Assembly: GCF_937920395.1 (NCBI RefSeq)
Contig: NZ_CALEVF010000035.1
Coordinates: forward strand, 31,678-95,677
Length of the DNA: 64,000 bases
Direction of reading: 5' to 3'
DNA from: an uncultured Clostridium sp.
GTDB taxonomy: Bacteria; Bacillota; Clostridia; Clostridiales; Clostridiaceae
The notes beneath the pieces are model-generated. The model was not told where the DNA came from, searched no databases, and was given only the letters and a program-made list of their open reading frames with translations. Of the stretch, positions 37,808 to 47,265 are shown piece by piece. The first letter of the stretch is position 1, and the number at the start of each line of letters is the position of its first letter. Made by a program: the position numbers and the translations under genes.

Positions 37808-38824
37808 ATGAAAAAAGTATTTAAAAAACTGAGATTATGCATTATAATTTCATTAATTGTACAGAGTGGTGGATTTTTCTATTTGAATAATTACATTTTA
37901 ACTTCAAGTACTACAGTTAAATCTCAAAAGGTAGGAGACTCAACGCAAAGTAATAAGACTTCTGTTTCAACGTTTAAAGTGCCAAGTAACGCCACAACTA
38001 TAAATGTTTCTTACGATGCAAGTTATATTTCCTATTACTTAAATGATGAGTTATATGTTGTTAATACTCAAACAGGTAAGAGCGTTAATATACCTTCAAC
38101 TAATGGGGCTAAAATATCGTTTTGCAAATGGCTTCCAGATAGAAATAGAATGCTTATTTGCGAAACATTAAACAGAAATTTATCATTATCATATTATGAT
38201 GTTACACAATCACAAAAGAGTAAAGTATCCGATATTTTGATGATTAGTTCAACATCTACTGTAAAGGATATTGAAGCATCACCATTAACAAATGTAATTT
38301 ATATAAAAGTTAAAAATGGGTATAAAAATTATTCTATATATTGGGTAAATATAATGAAATCAAGAAAGAAAGTCGTTACTAAGTCTGAATACATAGGAAA
38401 TATACGAGTAGTACCACATGAAGACAAAATGGTGTACGAAGATTTAACAAATAACAAGGTATATGCAACTGGGCCAGACCATGTTTTGAACTTCGGTGGT
38501 TCCATAAAATCATGTTTACTCTCAATAGATAATAATGATGAGGTTTATGTTGGAGATATGGATAGTAATGATAAAGTTGATAAGATACATTACGGGAAAT
38601 TAGGAGGCAATTGGAAACTATTTTCATTAGAAACACCAGTAAGTAAAAACCAGCTGTTTGTTACTGGTAGTGGAAAAATTTATTTAAATGATAAGATTAA
38701 ATGTACAGTAAAAGAAATGCAGACAAGTAAGGAAACAACTTATAAAGGTACATTTATTCAGTCATATAATAATGGAATCGCATCACTAAGTGGTGGGAGT
38801 TTAGTTAAAACTCCTTTCAATTAG
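37808..38824 (+). CDS. Anchored extracellular protein of unknown function, propeller-like
   Basis: This 338-residue protein has a basic start and one membrane helix (LCIIISLIVQSGGFFYL). The rest is extracellular and rich in beta-strand patterns such as SYDASYISYYLNDELYVVN and SKWLP-like repeats (CKWLPDRNRMLICE), which suggests a WD/TolB-type propeller. No family was assigned. It follows the glycosidase copy 2 by 18 nt; a truncated relative follows copy 1. The two are therefore likely partners. Confidence 0.6.
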   Translation: MKKVFKKLRLCIIISLIVQSGGFFYLNNYILTSSTTVKSQKVGDSTQSNKTSVSTFKVPSNATTINVSYDASYISYYLNDELYVVNTQTGKSVNIPSTNGAKISFCKWLPDRNRMLICETLNRNLSLSYYDVTQSQKSKVSDILMISSTSTVKDIEASPLTNVIYIKVKNGYKNYSIYWVNIMKSRKKVVTKSEYIGNIRVVPHEDKMVYEDLTNNKVYATGPDHVLNFGGSIKSCLLSIDNNDEVYVGDMDSNDKVDKIHYGKLGGNWKLFSLETPVSKNQLFVTGSGKIYLNDKIKCTVKEMQTSKETTYKGTFIQSYNNGIASLSGGSLVKTPFN

Positions 38825-38872
38825 GGGGTTAACAAGAGAGTGTTTTAGCTGAAATAAAATTAAGAAATTTAG

Positions 38873-38889
38873 GCTAGATATTATCTAGC
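38873..38889. terminator. Short palindrome between convergent genes
   Basis: GCTAGATA/TATCTAGC with a 1-nt spacer overlaps the stop of the minus-strand gene. There is no clear T-run, so termination is weak or doubtful. Confidence 0.35.
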
Positions 38890-39639
38890 TCCAATTAATC
38901 TTATTGGTATATACCCCTTTTTTATTAATATACTTTTAGATCTTACATCTTTCCTTGCTACTGGAATAGGTTCAAAGGGTATAGCTGTTGATATGTTTTG
39001 TTCATACACATTTAAATTATCACTGTTTTGTTTATCAGAATCTATATACAACATTATATGTCCTTTTCCTTTTCCATTATCTAAAAGTAACGCATCTGTT
39101 GGCTTTAGATCATTCCATGATATTTGGCATACGTATTTTTTACTATCATATTTTATATCATTATAAAGAGAAAGGGTAGTCTGTCTCTTTATGCCCCAGG
39201 CTGTACTTACTAAGGCAGAGCAATCATTACCGTATAAGATCTTACTGTTATTAATTTTTGATAGAAAGTTATTTGGAGATGATACCTGATACAAGTCCAT
39301 ACTATATGGTACACCTATATATGTTTTTCCTTTAATAAAAACATAAGAACACTTTTTTTCAACTAAATTATGATCGGGAATCCATTTTACTTCTGTCATT
39401 GCTTTTGCTTTATTAAGAATTTTTTCTTTTGAAACATTAACTGAAGTAGAGCTAGTAACCTTCGATATGTATGTTATAGAATTATTACTTAAAGAATAGG
39501 GTAAGATTTTAACTATATTAGTTTGTTTTGTATTTTTACTATCTGAATTATGGTTAGGAGTAAATATAATAAAAACAAATATAAGGAGGATTATTATAGA
39601 TATATTTAGCAATGTTTTTTTTATAACTTTAATGAGCAT
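38881..39639 (-). CDS. Secreted NlpC/P60-like wall hydrolase (putative)
   Basis: This 252-residue protein has an N-terminal membrane helix (LLNISIIILLIFVFIIF). The C-terminal half carries NDCSALVSTAWG, with the Cys of NlpC/P60 enzymes, and GKGHIMLYID with the catalytic His. An Asn or Asp further on could complete the triad. Such enzymes cut peptidoglycan stem peptides or act on acyl groups. AAAGGAG precedes the start. It is convergent with the envelope cluster, which fits a wall role. Confidence 0.65.
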   Translation of the reverse strand: MLIKVIKKTLLNISIIILLIFVFIIFTPNHNSDSKNTKQTNIVKILPYSLSNNSITYISKVTSSTSVNVSKEKILNKAKAMTEVKWIPDHNLVEKKCSYVFIKGKTYIGVPYSMDLYQVSSPNNFLSKINNSKILYGNDCSALVSTAWGIKRQTTLSLYNDIKYDSKKYVCQISWNDLKPTDALLLDNGKGKGHIMLYIDSDKQNSDNLNVYEQNISTAIPFEPIPVARKDVRSKSILIKKGYIPIRLIGAR

Positions 39640-39775
39640 GTCCTAATTTCTCCTTTCCTTAAAAAAATATATTACATGTATTAGTATGCAAGGCACAAAA
39701 AAAATATTACATATTAAAGCAAACACTAAAATGTGAAAAACAATTGATTTAGATAAAGGATATAAAAAAAACACC

Positions 39776-40089
39776 CTAGGGTGCTTTTTCTATATCTATT
39801 AAGTTTTCTTCCATAGTTTTAAATTCACTAATTACTGATTCATCAGGCCTCTTTGTTAAAAGGCTTCCAAGGATAACAGCTATAAGTGATAGACTAAAGC
39901 CTGGAATCATCTCATATAAATGTGCTGATAGTCCAGTAAGAATCCATATAATAACGGTTAAACCGCTTACAATCATGCCAGATGAAACATATAATCAGAA
40001 ATATTTTTAGTCTTTCTGTAGGAATAGTATCCTATCACAAGTAAAATGAGTAAGTACAAAATTATTGCCAAAAGCGAGTAAAAATTCAT
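39776..40089 (-). pseudogene. PutP-type Na+/proline symporter with large internal deletion
   Basis: After the site GGAGATT the frame begins MNFYSLLAIILYLLILLVIG and runs YRKTKNISDYM, the usual PutP start. It then jumps out of frame into SSGMIVSGLTVIIWI and the C-terminal tail of PutP. About 37 codons of the start and 65 of the end remain of a protein of roughly 500. The middle was lost in one deletion near 39980. Confidence 0.8.
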
Positions 40090-40114
40090 TTAAATCTCCT
40101 TCATTCCAATTATA

Positions 40115-40741
40115 TTATTTATTTGCATTGTATTTTATCAAGATATCGGCGATTTTTTTATTTTTACAAAGACCCAAGGGAGTGTATCCCGTAGAATTTA
40201 TTGAATTTATGTTAAATCCTAAATTTATTAGGGTCTTTAAAAATTCTTCGAAATGTTCATCAAAACAGTTGATATAATCATCATGAAGAAGAGTGTTTTT
40301 ATATTTATCCTTTGCATTTATATCTGCTCCATATTCTACAAGTAAATTGAGAAGTTCCACAGAATAATTAAAGCTACAGTAAAATATAGGAGTTTTACCT
40401 GATATGTTGATAGCATTAACTTTAGCACCTTTTTTAAGTATCATAGTTATTACATCTATATGAGGTTTAATCCTTGCACAAAGTTTATGAAGAGGGGTTT
40501 CTAGAAGTTCACTATTATGAGCATTAATATCTGCACCATTATTAATTAAAAGCATAATATTTTTAAAGTAATTATTTTGGCAATTATCTAAGGCATAATA
40601 AAGTAAATTTTCAAGTTTAGGATTTTGGTTTAAACTTTTAGCTCTATTTAAATAATTAGTTATTTCTTCTATATTGCCCTCATCTATAAATCTATAAATT
40701 GATTTAGGTTTTGCTGCGAATAAGTTAGAAAATATATTCAT
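40115..40741 (-). CDS. Ankyrin repeat protein
   Basis: This 208-residue soluble protein has about five ankyrin repeats, for example LLINNGADINAHNSELLETP, GAKVNAINISGKTPIFYCS and LVEYGADINAKDKYKNTLLH. These fold into a protein-binding stack. There is no signal peptide. A GGGGGT site lies before the ATG. The partner is unknown. Confidence 0.85.
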   Translation of the reverse strand: MNIFSNLFAAKPKSIYRFIDEGNIEEITNYLNRAKSLNQNPKLENLLYYALDNCQNNYFKNIMLLINNGADINAHNSELLETPLHKLCARIKPHIDVITMILKKGAKVNAINISGKTPIFYCSFNYSVELLNLLVEYGADINAKDKYKNTLLHDDYINCFDEHFEEFLKTLINLGFNINSINSTGYTPLGLCKNKKIADILIKYNANK

Positions 40742-41108
40742 ATTAGTACCCCCTGTTGTTTAAATGTTTTTTTATAAATATTAAAATTATAGTTTTTGAA
40801 TTTATTATTTTTAAAGTTATGAAGTTAATTATACAATATTCTTCGATTATAAAGCAAACATATGAGGGAATACTTCATTTAATATTAAATGGAGCAATTA
40901 TAAAATACGATATACCCGAAAATAGCACTAATAGCTAGCATATGTTTCGTTTTTATCTATATTTCGACTATACCTAAATATACACAGAATTATAACATTT
41001 ATCCTTAGTTTATGGAGTTATGGAAACAGATAAGCCTATGATACCATATAAGTTGTAAGTTATAATTAAAAAAAATTGTACTTTTAAAAAAATATATGGA
41101 GGGAAAAA
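40742..41108. other. Intergenic region between divergent genes
   Basis: AT-rich spacer. No terminator, riboswitch or convincing gene is seen. A 60-codon plus-strand frame (40756-40938) lacks a ribosome site and has no family look. Confidence 0.5.
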
Positions 41109-42344
41109 ATGAATAAGAAAAAAATTGTAGCGTTTGTTGAACCAAGTTTTTATGGGGTAGGTTTTGTAAGGGCTGCATTTGATTTAGGGCATAAAATAAT
41201 TTCAATAGTGTCAAGTGAGAACAATCCAAAAGAGTATGGGTATGAGGGGCTGTATGACGATATTATAATTGCAGATGTTAGAGATGAAGAATCAATATTT
41301 AATGCTATAAAAAATTCGAAGTATTATGGAAAGTTAGACGCATTAATACCTGCAGCAGATTATGTATCTGCGATTACAGCTAAAGTTGAGGAGAGATTGG
41401 GACTTACAGGTCTATCATATGAGGCAGAAGTTAAATCTAGAAATAAAGATTTAGCCAGAGAAGCATATAAAGAGCATGGTGTACCTAGTGCTAAGTTTAA
41501 GAAAGTAAAAAATTATGTAGAGGCAATAAAAGCAGTAGAAGAGATCGGATATCCTGTAATTATAAAACCTACAAACTGTGAAAGTAGTCAAAATGTTTTT
41601 TTTATTAAGAATAATATTGAATTGCAAAGTGCAGTAAAATGTATGGAGAATTTTAAAGAATCTTATATGGGATTTAAAGTTCGCAAAGAGTTTTTGATTG
41701 AAGAATATCTTGAAGGACAAGAATTTAGTATAGAAGTATTTTTACATAATGGGAAGAAAGCTTTTTCTTCAGTAACAGAGAAAATAGTTTCTAAGCTCCC
41801 ATATTTTGTTGAAATAGAGCATGTAGTACCTACTTCAGTGTATTTAGATAAACAAAAGGATATAATTGATGTGGCAATCAGTGCTGTAAAAGCTTTAGGA
41901 ATTATGAATGGCCCATGTCATGTTGAGATTAAACTTTCTAAAACAGGGCCAAGGCTTATAGAGGTAAATGGAAGACCAGGAGGGGACAACATATCTTCAG
42001 ACCTATTAATTAATGCTTTAGGTATAGATCTGTTTAAGGCAACGATTAATTATTATTTAGGAGAAGTTATAAGTCTTATACCTTCGCAACATAAGGCTGC
42101 AGCTGTTGCATATTTAATTGCCCCAAAAGATGGGGTTTTATCAAAAGTTAATGGATTAGATGATTTAAAAAACAATAAGAATGTTATACGTTATAATATG
42201 GATTTTAAATCTGGAGATGCAGTTAGAATGGCGCAGAACTCAGATGAAAGATTAGGGTACATAATAGTAAAAGGAGACATTCCTAAAGAAGCAAAGAAAA
42301 CTGCATTAGATTTAATTAACTCACTCGAGATTGTTTATAAATAA
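41109..42344 (+). CDS. ATP-grasp domain ligase
   Basis: This 411-residue protein has a small N-terminal nucleotide-type domain (about 1-110), then an ATP-grasp fold: VIIKPTNCESSQNV (nucleotide lysine), EEYLEGQEFSIEVF, HVEIKLSKTGPRLIEVNGRPGGD with the metal-binding Glu and Asn. It resembles the carboxylate-amine ligases that make dipeptides or modified amino acids. It stands alone with no pathway genes, so the substrate is unknown. AGGGAAA ribosome site with ATGGAGGG is 6 nt upstream. Confidence 0.82.
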   Translation: MNKKKIVAFVEPSFYGVGFVRAAFDLGHKIISIVSSENNPKEYGYEGLYDDIIIADVRDEESIFNAIKNSKYYGKLDALIPAADYVSAITAKVEERLGLTGLSYEAEVKSRNKDLAREAYKEHGVPSAKFKKVKNYVEAIKAVEEIGYPVIIKPTNCESSQNVFFIKNNIELQSAVKCMENFKESYMGFKVRKEFLIEEYLEGQEFSIEVFLHNGKKAFSSVTEKIVSKLPYFVEIEHVVPTSVYLDKQKDIIDVAISAVKALGIMNGPCHVEIKLSKTGPRLIEVNGRPGGDNISSDLLINALGIDLFKATINYYLGEVISLIPSQHKAAAVAYLIAPKDGVLSKVNGLDDLKNNKNVIRYNMDFKSGDAVRMAQNSDERLGYIIVKGDIPKEAKKTALDLINSLEIVYK

Positions 42345-42372
42345 AATCAGCAATAGGGTAATATTAAAATAC

Positions 42373-42397
42373 AAAAGCGCCTGTGAAGGCACTTTTT
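42373..42397 (+). terminator. Short terminator after the ATP-grasp gene
   Basis: AAAAGCGCC pairs with GGCACTTTT (one mismatch) across a 6-nt loop, and TTTT follows. Moderate strength. Confidence 0.55.
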
Positions 42398-42413
42398 ATA
42401 TTTTGGGACTAAT

Positions 42414-43286
42414 TTATGCATTTAATTTGATAAGTTGATTATCATTTGATTTATGTTTTATTTTTGATGGAGGATAACCATAATATTTTTTGAAAAGTTT
42501 GCTGAAGTGATACATATCAGCATAACCAACAGATAAAGCTACTTTTTTTATAGATTGATCACCAATTTCTAGAGAGTGTTTTGCTTTTGAGAGTCTGAGT
42601 TTTATTAGATAGTTTATTGGTGAGGTACCGGTACTTTCTTTAAAAAGTTTAGATATATAAGCTGGACTAAGATACATATTTTGAGATATTACTTCTAAAG
42701 AGAGACTATGCATAAAATTTTCGTTTATAAATTCTAAAACTGTATTAACAATAGTAGTGTTATCATAGCTTTTAAGATTTAATATACCCTTTTGTTTTAG
42801 AGTTGTGCTTTCAAAAGTTGCGTTAAAGAGAATGGAAAGAAGTTTAATACCAAGACCTTTTAGAGATAATTTTAGGGCTGGTTGATTTTTGCTTTGCTCT
42901 GAAATCATGTCTGAACAGAGTCTTAAAAGTTCATTTTCGTATTTAGATACGTTAATAATGGGTGATACATGACTTTCAAGAAAATGATTTGGCAATAGTC
43001 CTTTTATGTGAAGGTTTTCATAACCTACGTGGAATTCATGGATTTCACTACCCCTGGGAATGATTTTTCCATGATATGCATGAGGGTTGAAAATAAGCAG
43101 GTCCCCTTTTTTAACAATGTGTGGAACACTACTAATATTGTAGGTACATGTGCCAGATAAAACATATATTATGGATAGAAAATCATGGCAATGATAGGTT
43201 ACATCACTTTTATCATTGAATGTTTTCGTGAATGTATATAACATTTTGGGATTAAAATTATCTAAATCAATTTTTAAATTACACAT
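42414..43286 (-). CDS. AraC-family regulator with cupin domain
   Basis: This 290-residue protein has an N-terminal cupin (HCHDFLSIIYVLSG, DLLIFNPHAYHG) and a C-terminal AraC double HTH (SLEVISQNMYLSPAYISKLF, VALSVGYADMYHFSKLFKKY). It is divergent from the heterodimeric ABC exporter genes across 190 nt, so it is a likely activator of that operon. The inducer is unknown. Confidence 0.9.
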   Translation of the reverse strand: MCNLKIDLDNFNPKMLYTFTKTFNDKSDVTYHCHDFLSIIYVLSGTCTYNISSVPHIVKKGDLLIFNPHAYHGKIIPRGSEIHEFHVGYENLHIKGLLPNHFLESHVSPIINVSKYENELLRLCSDMISEQSKNQPALKLSLKGLGIKLLSILFNATFESTTLKQKGILNLKSYDNTTIVNTVLEFINENFMHSLSLEVISQNMYLSPAYISKLFKESTGTSPINYLIKLRLSKAKHSLEIGDQSIKKVALSVGYADMYHFSKLFKKYYGYPPSKIKHKSNDNQLIKLNA

Positions 43287-43385
43287 AATCTACCTCTGTA
43301 AAATTATTATAAGTTTTATTTCTATTATAAGTCATTACATACAATTAATCAAAGTATACTTAAATTTTGGTCTATAAAATAAGAA

Positions 43386-43414
43386 TTGACATTAAATTAG
43401 TATGGATAGTACAT
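43386..43414 (+). promoter_or_regulatory. Possible activator-dependent promoter of the ABC exporter
   Basis: A perfect -35 TTGACA is followed after 17 nt by a poor -10 (GTACAT). A weak -10 is compatible with need for an activator such as the divergent AraC protein. Confidence 0.35.
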
Positions 43415-43474
43415 TTTATTATATAAGAATATACATGATAATGGGATAGAGAAAAAAGATATGGGGTGGAAATT

Positions 43475-45220
43475 ATGGCTTTTAGATGGGTTTGGAAATA
43501 TGCAAAGAAATACAATATTAAAATAATAGTTGGTTTTATACTAGTTATTATATGTTCTGCTATGAATATGGTGGCACCATATTTATCTGGAACAATTGTA
43601 GATAAGGTTATTGTTGGAAAAGAAAGTAATATATTAATTCCTTTACTCGCAGTTATTACAGCAGTAATATTGCTTAGGTCAATATTAAGGTATGTTTTTT
43701 TGATCTTACTTGAAAATATGTCTCAAGATTCTATATTTGATATTAGAAATGATATCTATAGCAATCTTCAAAAACTTGATTTTGATTTTTTTGATAAAAC
43801 TAGTACAGGAGATATAATGAATAAAATGACTGGGGATATCGATGCAGTAAGACATTTTCTTGCGTGGGTTGGGTATAACGTTATAGAAAATTCATTTATA
43901 TTTTTATTTGGAATTGCAATTATGTTTTCAATAAATTATAAACTTACATTAATTCTACTTTTGTTTACGCCTCCAATAGCTTATTTTGCAAGAAAGTTGG
44001 CAATAGACGTAAAGCCAACTTTTTTTAATGTAAGGCAACAGTTCTCAAAACTTAATTCAGTGGCACAAGAAAATATAAGTGGTAATAGAGTAGTAAAGGC
44101 CTTTGCTAAGGAAGAATTTGAAATTAAAAAATTTGGGAAAGAAAATGATGAATTTAAAAAAAGAAACATTGAGTCTGCAAAAGTTTGGGGAAAATATCTT
44201 CCAATTATAGATTCTCTGTCCATAAGTCTTAATATAGTAATTATTCTTGTAGGTGGTATTATGGTAATTAACCAAAGTATGACCATAGGAAATTTAGTTA
44301 CTTTCAATGCTATGATATTTACAATAAACAACCCAATGAGAATGGCAGGTTGGTTAATTAATGATATACAAAGGTTTTCGGCTTCTGGCGAGAAAATAAT
44401 GGAGCTGATGAATACTAAGCCAAAAATCAAAAACTCGGAAAATCAAGTGGAGGAAGATAGGATAAAGGGGAATATAGAGTTTAAAAATGTAAACTTTAAT
44501 TATGGGGATGAAGAAGTACTTGAGGATATAAATTTGAAAGTAAGTCCAGGTCAAACCATTGCAATTATAGGACATACGGGGTCTGGTAAATCTACTTTCG
44601 TAAGTTTGTTATGTAGATTCTATGAATGCACAAAGGGAGAAATATTAGTTGATGGATATAATATAAAAGATTTTAATCTAAGGCGGTTACGTAAAAATAT
44701 AGCAGTAGCTATGCAAGATATATTTCTTTTTTCAGATACTATTGAAGGAAATATCGCCTATGGGTTACCAACAGCATCAATGGATGAAGTCAGATGGGCA
44801 GCTAGCATTGCAGGTGCTGATGATTTCATTAACAAGATGGAGGAAGGATATGATACGATTGTTGGTGAAAGAGGCGTAGGGCTTTCTGGAGGCCAAAAAC
44901 AAAGGATTTCCCTTGCGAGAGCACTACTAAAAAATCCGTCTATAATAATACTTGATGATACTACCTCTAGCCTTGATATACAAACAGAGAATAATATAAG
45001 ACATTCACTAGATAAATATTTTAAAGATAAGACTACATTTATTATTGCACATAGAATATCTTCAGTAAAAAATGCGGATATGATATTAGTACTTAATAAT
45101 GGAAGAATTATAGAAAGAGGAACTCATAGTGAATTGCTGGTAAAGAAGGGTGAATACTACAATGTGTATATTAACCAATTTGGCAATTTTGATGATGCAA
45201 AGGGGAAGGAGGTAGTTTAA
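43475..45220 (+). CDS. Heterodimeric ABC exporter subunit 1 (degenerate Walker B)
   Basis: The start was set at ATG 43475, 6 nt after GGGGTGG. The 581-residue protein has six helices and then an NBD with Walker A GHTGSGKS, the canonical signature LSGGQKQR, and Walker B IIILDDTTSSLD, where Asp replaces the catalytic Glu. This marks the subunit that forms the degenerate ATP site of exporters such as BmrCD. Drugs or lipids are typical substrates. The partner gene starts 2 nt after the stop. Confidence 0.9.
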   Translation: MAFRWVWKYAKKYNIKIIVGFILVIICSAMNMVAPYLSGTIVDKVIVGKESNILIPLLAVITAVILLRSILRYVFLILLENMSQDSIFDIRNDIYSNLQKLDFDFFDKTSTGDIMNKMTGDIDAVRHFLAWVGYNVIENSFIFLFGIAIMFSINYKLTLILLLFTPPIAYFARKLAIDVKPTFFNVRQQFSKLNSVAQENISGNRVVKAFAKEEFEIKKFGKENDEFKKRNIESAKVWGKYLPIIDSLSISLNIVIILVGGIMVINQSMTIGNLVTFNAMIFTINNPMRMAGWLINDIQRFSASGEKIMELMNTKPKIKNSENQVEEDRIKGNIEFKNVNFNYGDEEVLEDINLKVSPGQTIAIIGHTGSGKSTFVSLLCRFYECTKGEILVDGYNIKDFNLRRLRKNIAVAMQDIFLFSDTIEGNIAYGLPTASMDEVRWAASIAGADDFINKMEEGYDTIVGERGVGLSGGQKQRISLARALLKNPSIIILDDTTSSLDIQTENNIRHSLDKYFKDKTTFIIAHRISSVKNADMILVLNNGRIIERGTHSELLVKKGEYYNVYINQFGNFDDAKGKEVV

Positions 45221-45221
45221 A

Positions 45222-47006
45222 ATGGCTAGAAATAAATATGATGTAGATGAGGAGTTAGAATCAGAATTTAATATGGGTCATGTTAAAAGACTTTTGAGAT
45301 ATGTTATACCTTATAAGAAAAAAATGGTTACAACTATAGTAATTATGTTAATAGCATCAGTTGCAAATCTTATTGGCCCTTATCTTATTAAGGTAGCACT
45401 AGATAGTAAGATACCAAATAAAGATGTAATGGGACTTATAATACTTAGTTTAATATATTTTTTTACGGTAATTATTAATGGATTTTGTTTAAATATAAAA
45501 ATAAAGTTTATGACAGATATTGGGCAAAGTGTAATTTTAAATATAAGAAAAGATTTATTTAACCATCTACAAAAACTTCCGTTTAGTTATTATGATAGCA
45601 GACCACATGGTAAGATACTAGTAAGGGTCGTTAACTATGTTAATTCCTTAAGTGATCTTTTATCAAATGGTATCATAAATTTAATTACAGATAGTTTTAG
45701 TTTGATAGTCATTATTGTATTTATGTTTTTAATAGATGTTAGATTAACGCTTATTGGTCTTGTGGGACTTCCAATACTCGTAGGCGCTGCTTTTACTATT
45801 AAATCGCTTCAAAGAAAAGCATTTCAGATTTTAAGTAACAAATCATCAAACTTAAATGCGTATATTCATGAAAGTATATGTGGCATGAAGGTCACTCAAT
45901 CTTTTTCAAGAGAAAAAGAGAATTTAAAAATATTTAATGAGCTAAGTGATAATTATAGGAAAGCTTGGATGCATGCTATAAAAATTCAGTTATTAATGGG
46001 GCCTTTTGTAGATAACATTGGAAATTTAGTAGTTGTTGCAGTTTATATTATGGGAGTGGCATGGATTGCAAATGGTTCTATAACAATAGGTGTACTCATA
46101 GCTTTCATAGCATATATAGGTAGATTCTGGGGGCCAATAAATAATATTGCAAACACATATAATGATATTATAAATAACATGGCTTATTTGGAAAGAATAT
46201 TTGAAACAATGGATGAGGAACCTAATGTTAAAGATTTAGCGGGAGCTTATGAAATGCCTAAAATAAAAGGCTTGGTAGAATTCAAAAATGTGAATTTTTG
46301 TTATGATGATGGGCAAAGAATATTAAATGATGTAAACTTCAAAGCAAGTAAGGGAGAATCTATAGCACTAGTAGGTCCTACGGGTGCGGGGAAAACAACA
46401 ATAATTAATCTTATAAGCAGATTTTATGATCTTGAGAGTGGAGAGGTGCTTATAGATGGAGTAAATGTTCGAGATGTATTACTTAATTCATTAAGAAGAC
46501 AAATGGGCATTATGCTTCAAGATTCATTTATATTCTCAGGTACTATAATGGACAATATAAGATATGGCAATCTTGATGCAACAGATGAAGAAGTTGTTGC
46601 TGCCGCAAAGGTAGTTCGCGCTCATGAATTTATATCTACATTAAGTGAGGGATACAACACCCAGGTAAATGAAAGAGGTTCAAGACTATCAGCAGGTCAA
46701 AGGCAGTTAATATCTTTTGCAAGAGCATTACTTGCAGATCCAAGAATTTTAATATTAGATGAAGCAACTTCAAGTATAGATACTGAGACAGAAATTCTAC
46801 TTCAAAAGGGACTTGAAGAACTTTTAAAGGGAAGGACGTCGTTTATAATAGCACATAGGCTTTCTACTATAAAGAATTCAGATAGAATAATGTATATTGA
46901 TAATGGAAGAATTGTAGAATCAGGAAGTCATGATGAACTTATGAAATATAAAGGTGAATATTATGAGCTGTATATGAGTCAATATAGGATGCTTGAGGCT
47001 ATTTAG
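45222..47006 (+). CDS. Heterodimeric ABC exporter subunit 2
   Basis: This 594-residue protein has a hydrophilic N-terminal extension, six helices and an NBD with Walker A GPTGAGKT, an altered signature LSAGQRQL and a normal Walker B LILDEATSSID with Glu. Together with subunit 1 this gives one consensus and one degenerate ATP site. It is the last gene before a terminator. Confidence 0.9.
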   Translation: MARNKYDVDEELESEFNMGHVKRLLRYVIPYKKKMVTTIVIMLIASVANLIGPYLIKVALDSKIPNKDVMGLIILSLIYFFTVIINGFCLNIKIKFMTDIGQSVILNIRKDLFNHLQKLPFSYYDSRPHGKILVRVVNYVNSLSDLLSNGIINLITDSFSLIVIIVFMFLIDVRLTLIGLVGLPILVGAAFTIKSLQRKAFQILSNKSSNLNAYIHESICGMKVTQSFSREKENLKIFNELSDNYRKAWMHAIKIQLLMGPFVDNIGNLVVVAVYIMGVAWIANGSITIGVLIAFIAYIGRFWGPINNIANTYNDIINNMAYLERIFETMDEEPNVKDLAGAYEMPKIKGLVEFKNVNFCYDDGQRILNDVNFKASKGESIALVGPTGAGKTTIINLISRFYDLESGEVLIDGVNVRDVLLNSLRRQMGIMLQDSFIFSGTIMDNIRYGNLDATDEEVVAAAKVVRAHEFISTLSEGYNTQVNERGSRLSAGQRQLISFARALLADPRILILDEATSSIDTETEILLQKGLEELLKGRTSFIIAHRLSTIKNSDRIMYIDNGRIVESGSHDELMKYKGEYYELYMSQYRMLEAI

Positions 47007-47039
47007 GCGCAGTTAATAATATTAAATATTGGTGAACAA

Positions 47040-47076
47040 AAGCGGGATAAGCCATTTTAAGGTTTTATTCCGCTTT
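47040..47076 (+). terminator. Terminator after the ABC exporter operon
   Basis: AAGCGGGATAA pairs with TTATTCCGCTT (one G-U pair), with an inner helix AAGCC/GGTTT-like and a short T stretch. Confidence 0.7.
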
Positions 47077-47161
47077 CATTTGTCATATTGATAAATAATG
47101 TTTGTATAATTATATTTACATAGATGTTAATATCTTGTACAATTGACCGAAGGTGGTGAAT

Positions 47162-47233
47162 ATTGACTATAAAAATTTAACACCAAAGCAGTTCAAAAAT
47201 GCTTACATTAAGACGTCTTTAAATATTATATAA
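47162..47233 (+). pseudogene. Possible tail of an AraC-family regulator
   Basis: A short open stretch ending at 47233 reads KNLTPKQFKNAYIKTS, like the last residues of AraC regulators (x-x-L-T-P-K-Q-F-R). No other part of such a gene is present. Tentative. Confidence 0.35.
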
Positions 47234-47265
47234 TAACTATGTTACGAATAGAGAGGTAGGTAAAT

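Noticed and set aside
40756..40938. 60-codon plus-strand frame between the ankyrin and ATP-grasp genes
   Set aside because: It has no ribosome site or recognisable sequence and is rich in Ile/Phe as expected from AT-rich spacer.
43981..44575. Minus-strand frames of 70-150 codons within the ABC exporter gene
   Set aside because: These are shadows of a clear ABC exporter coding sequence; no start signals.
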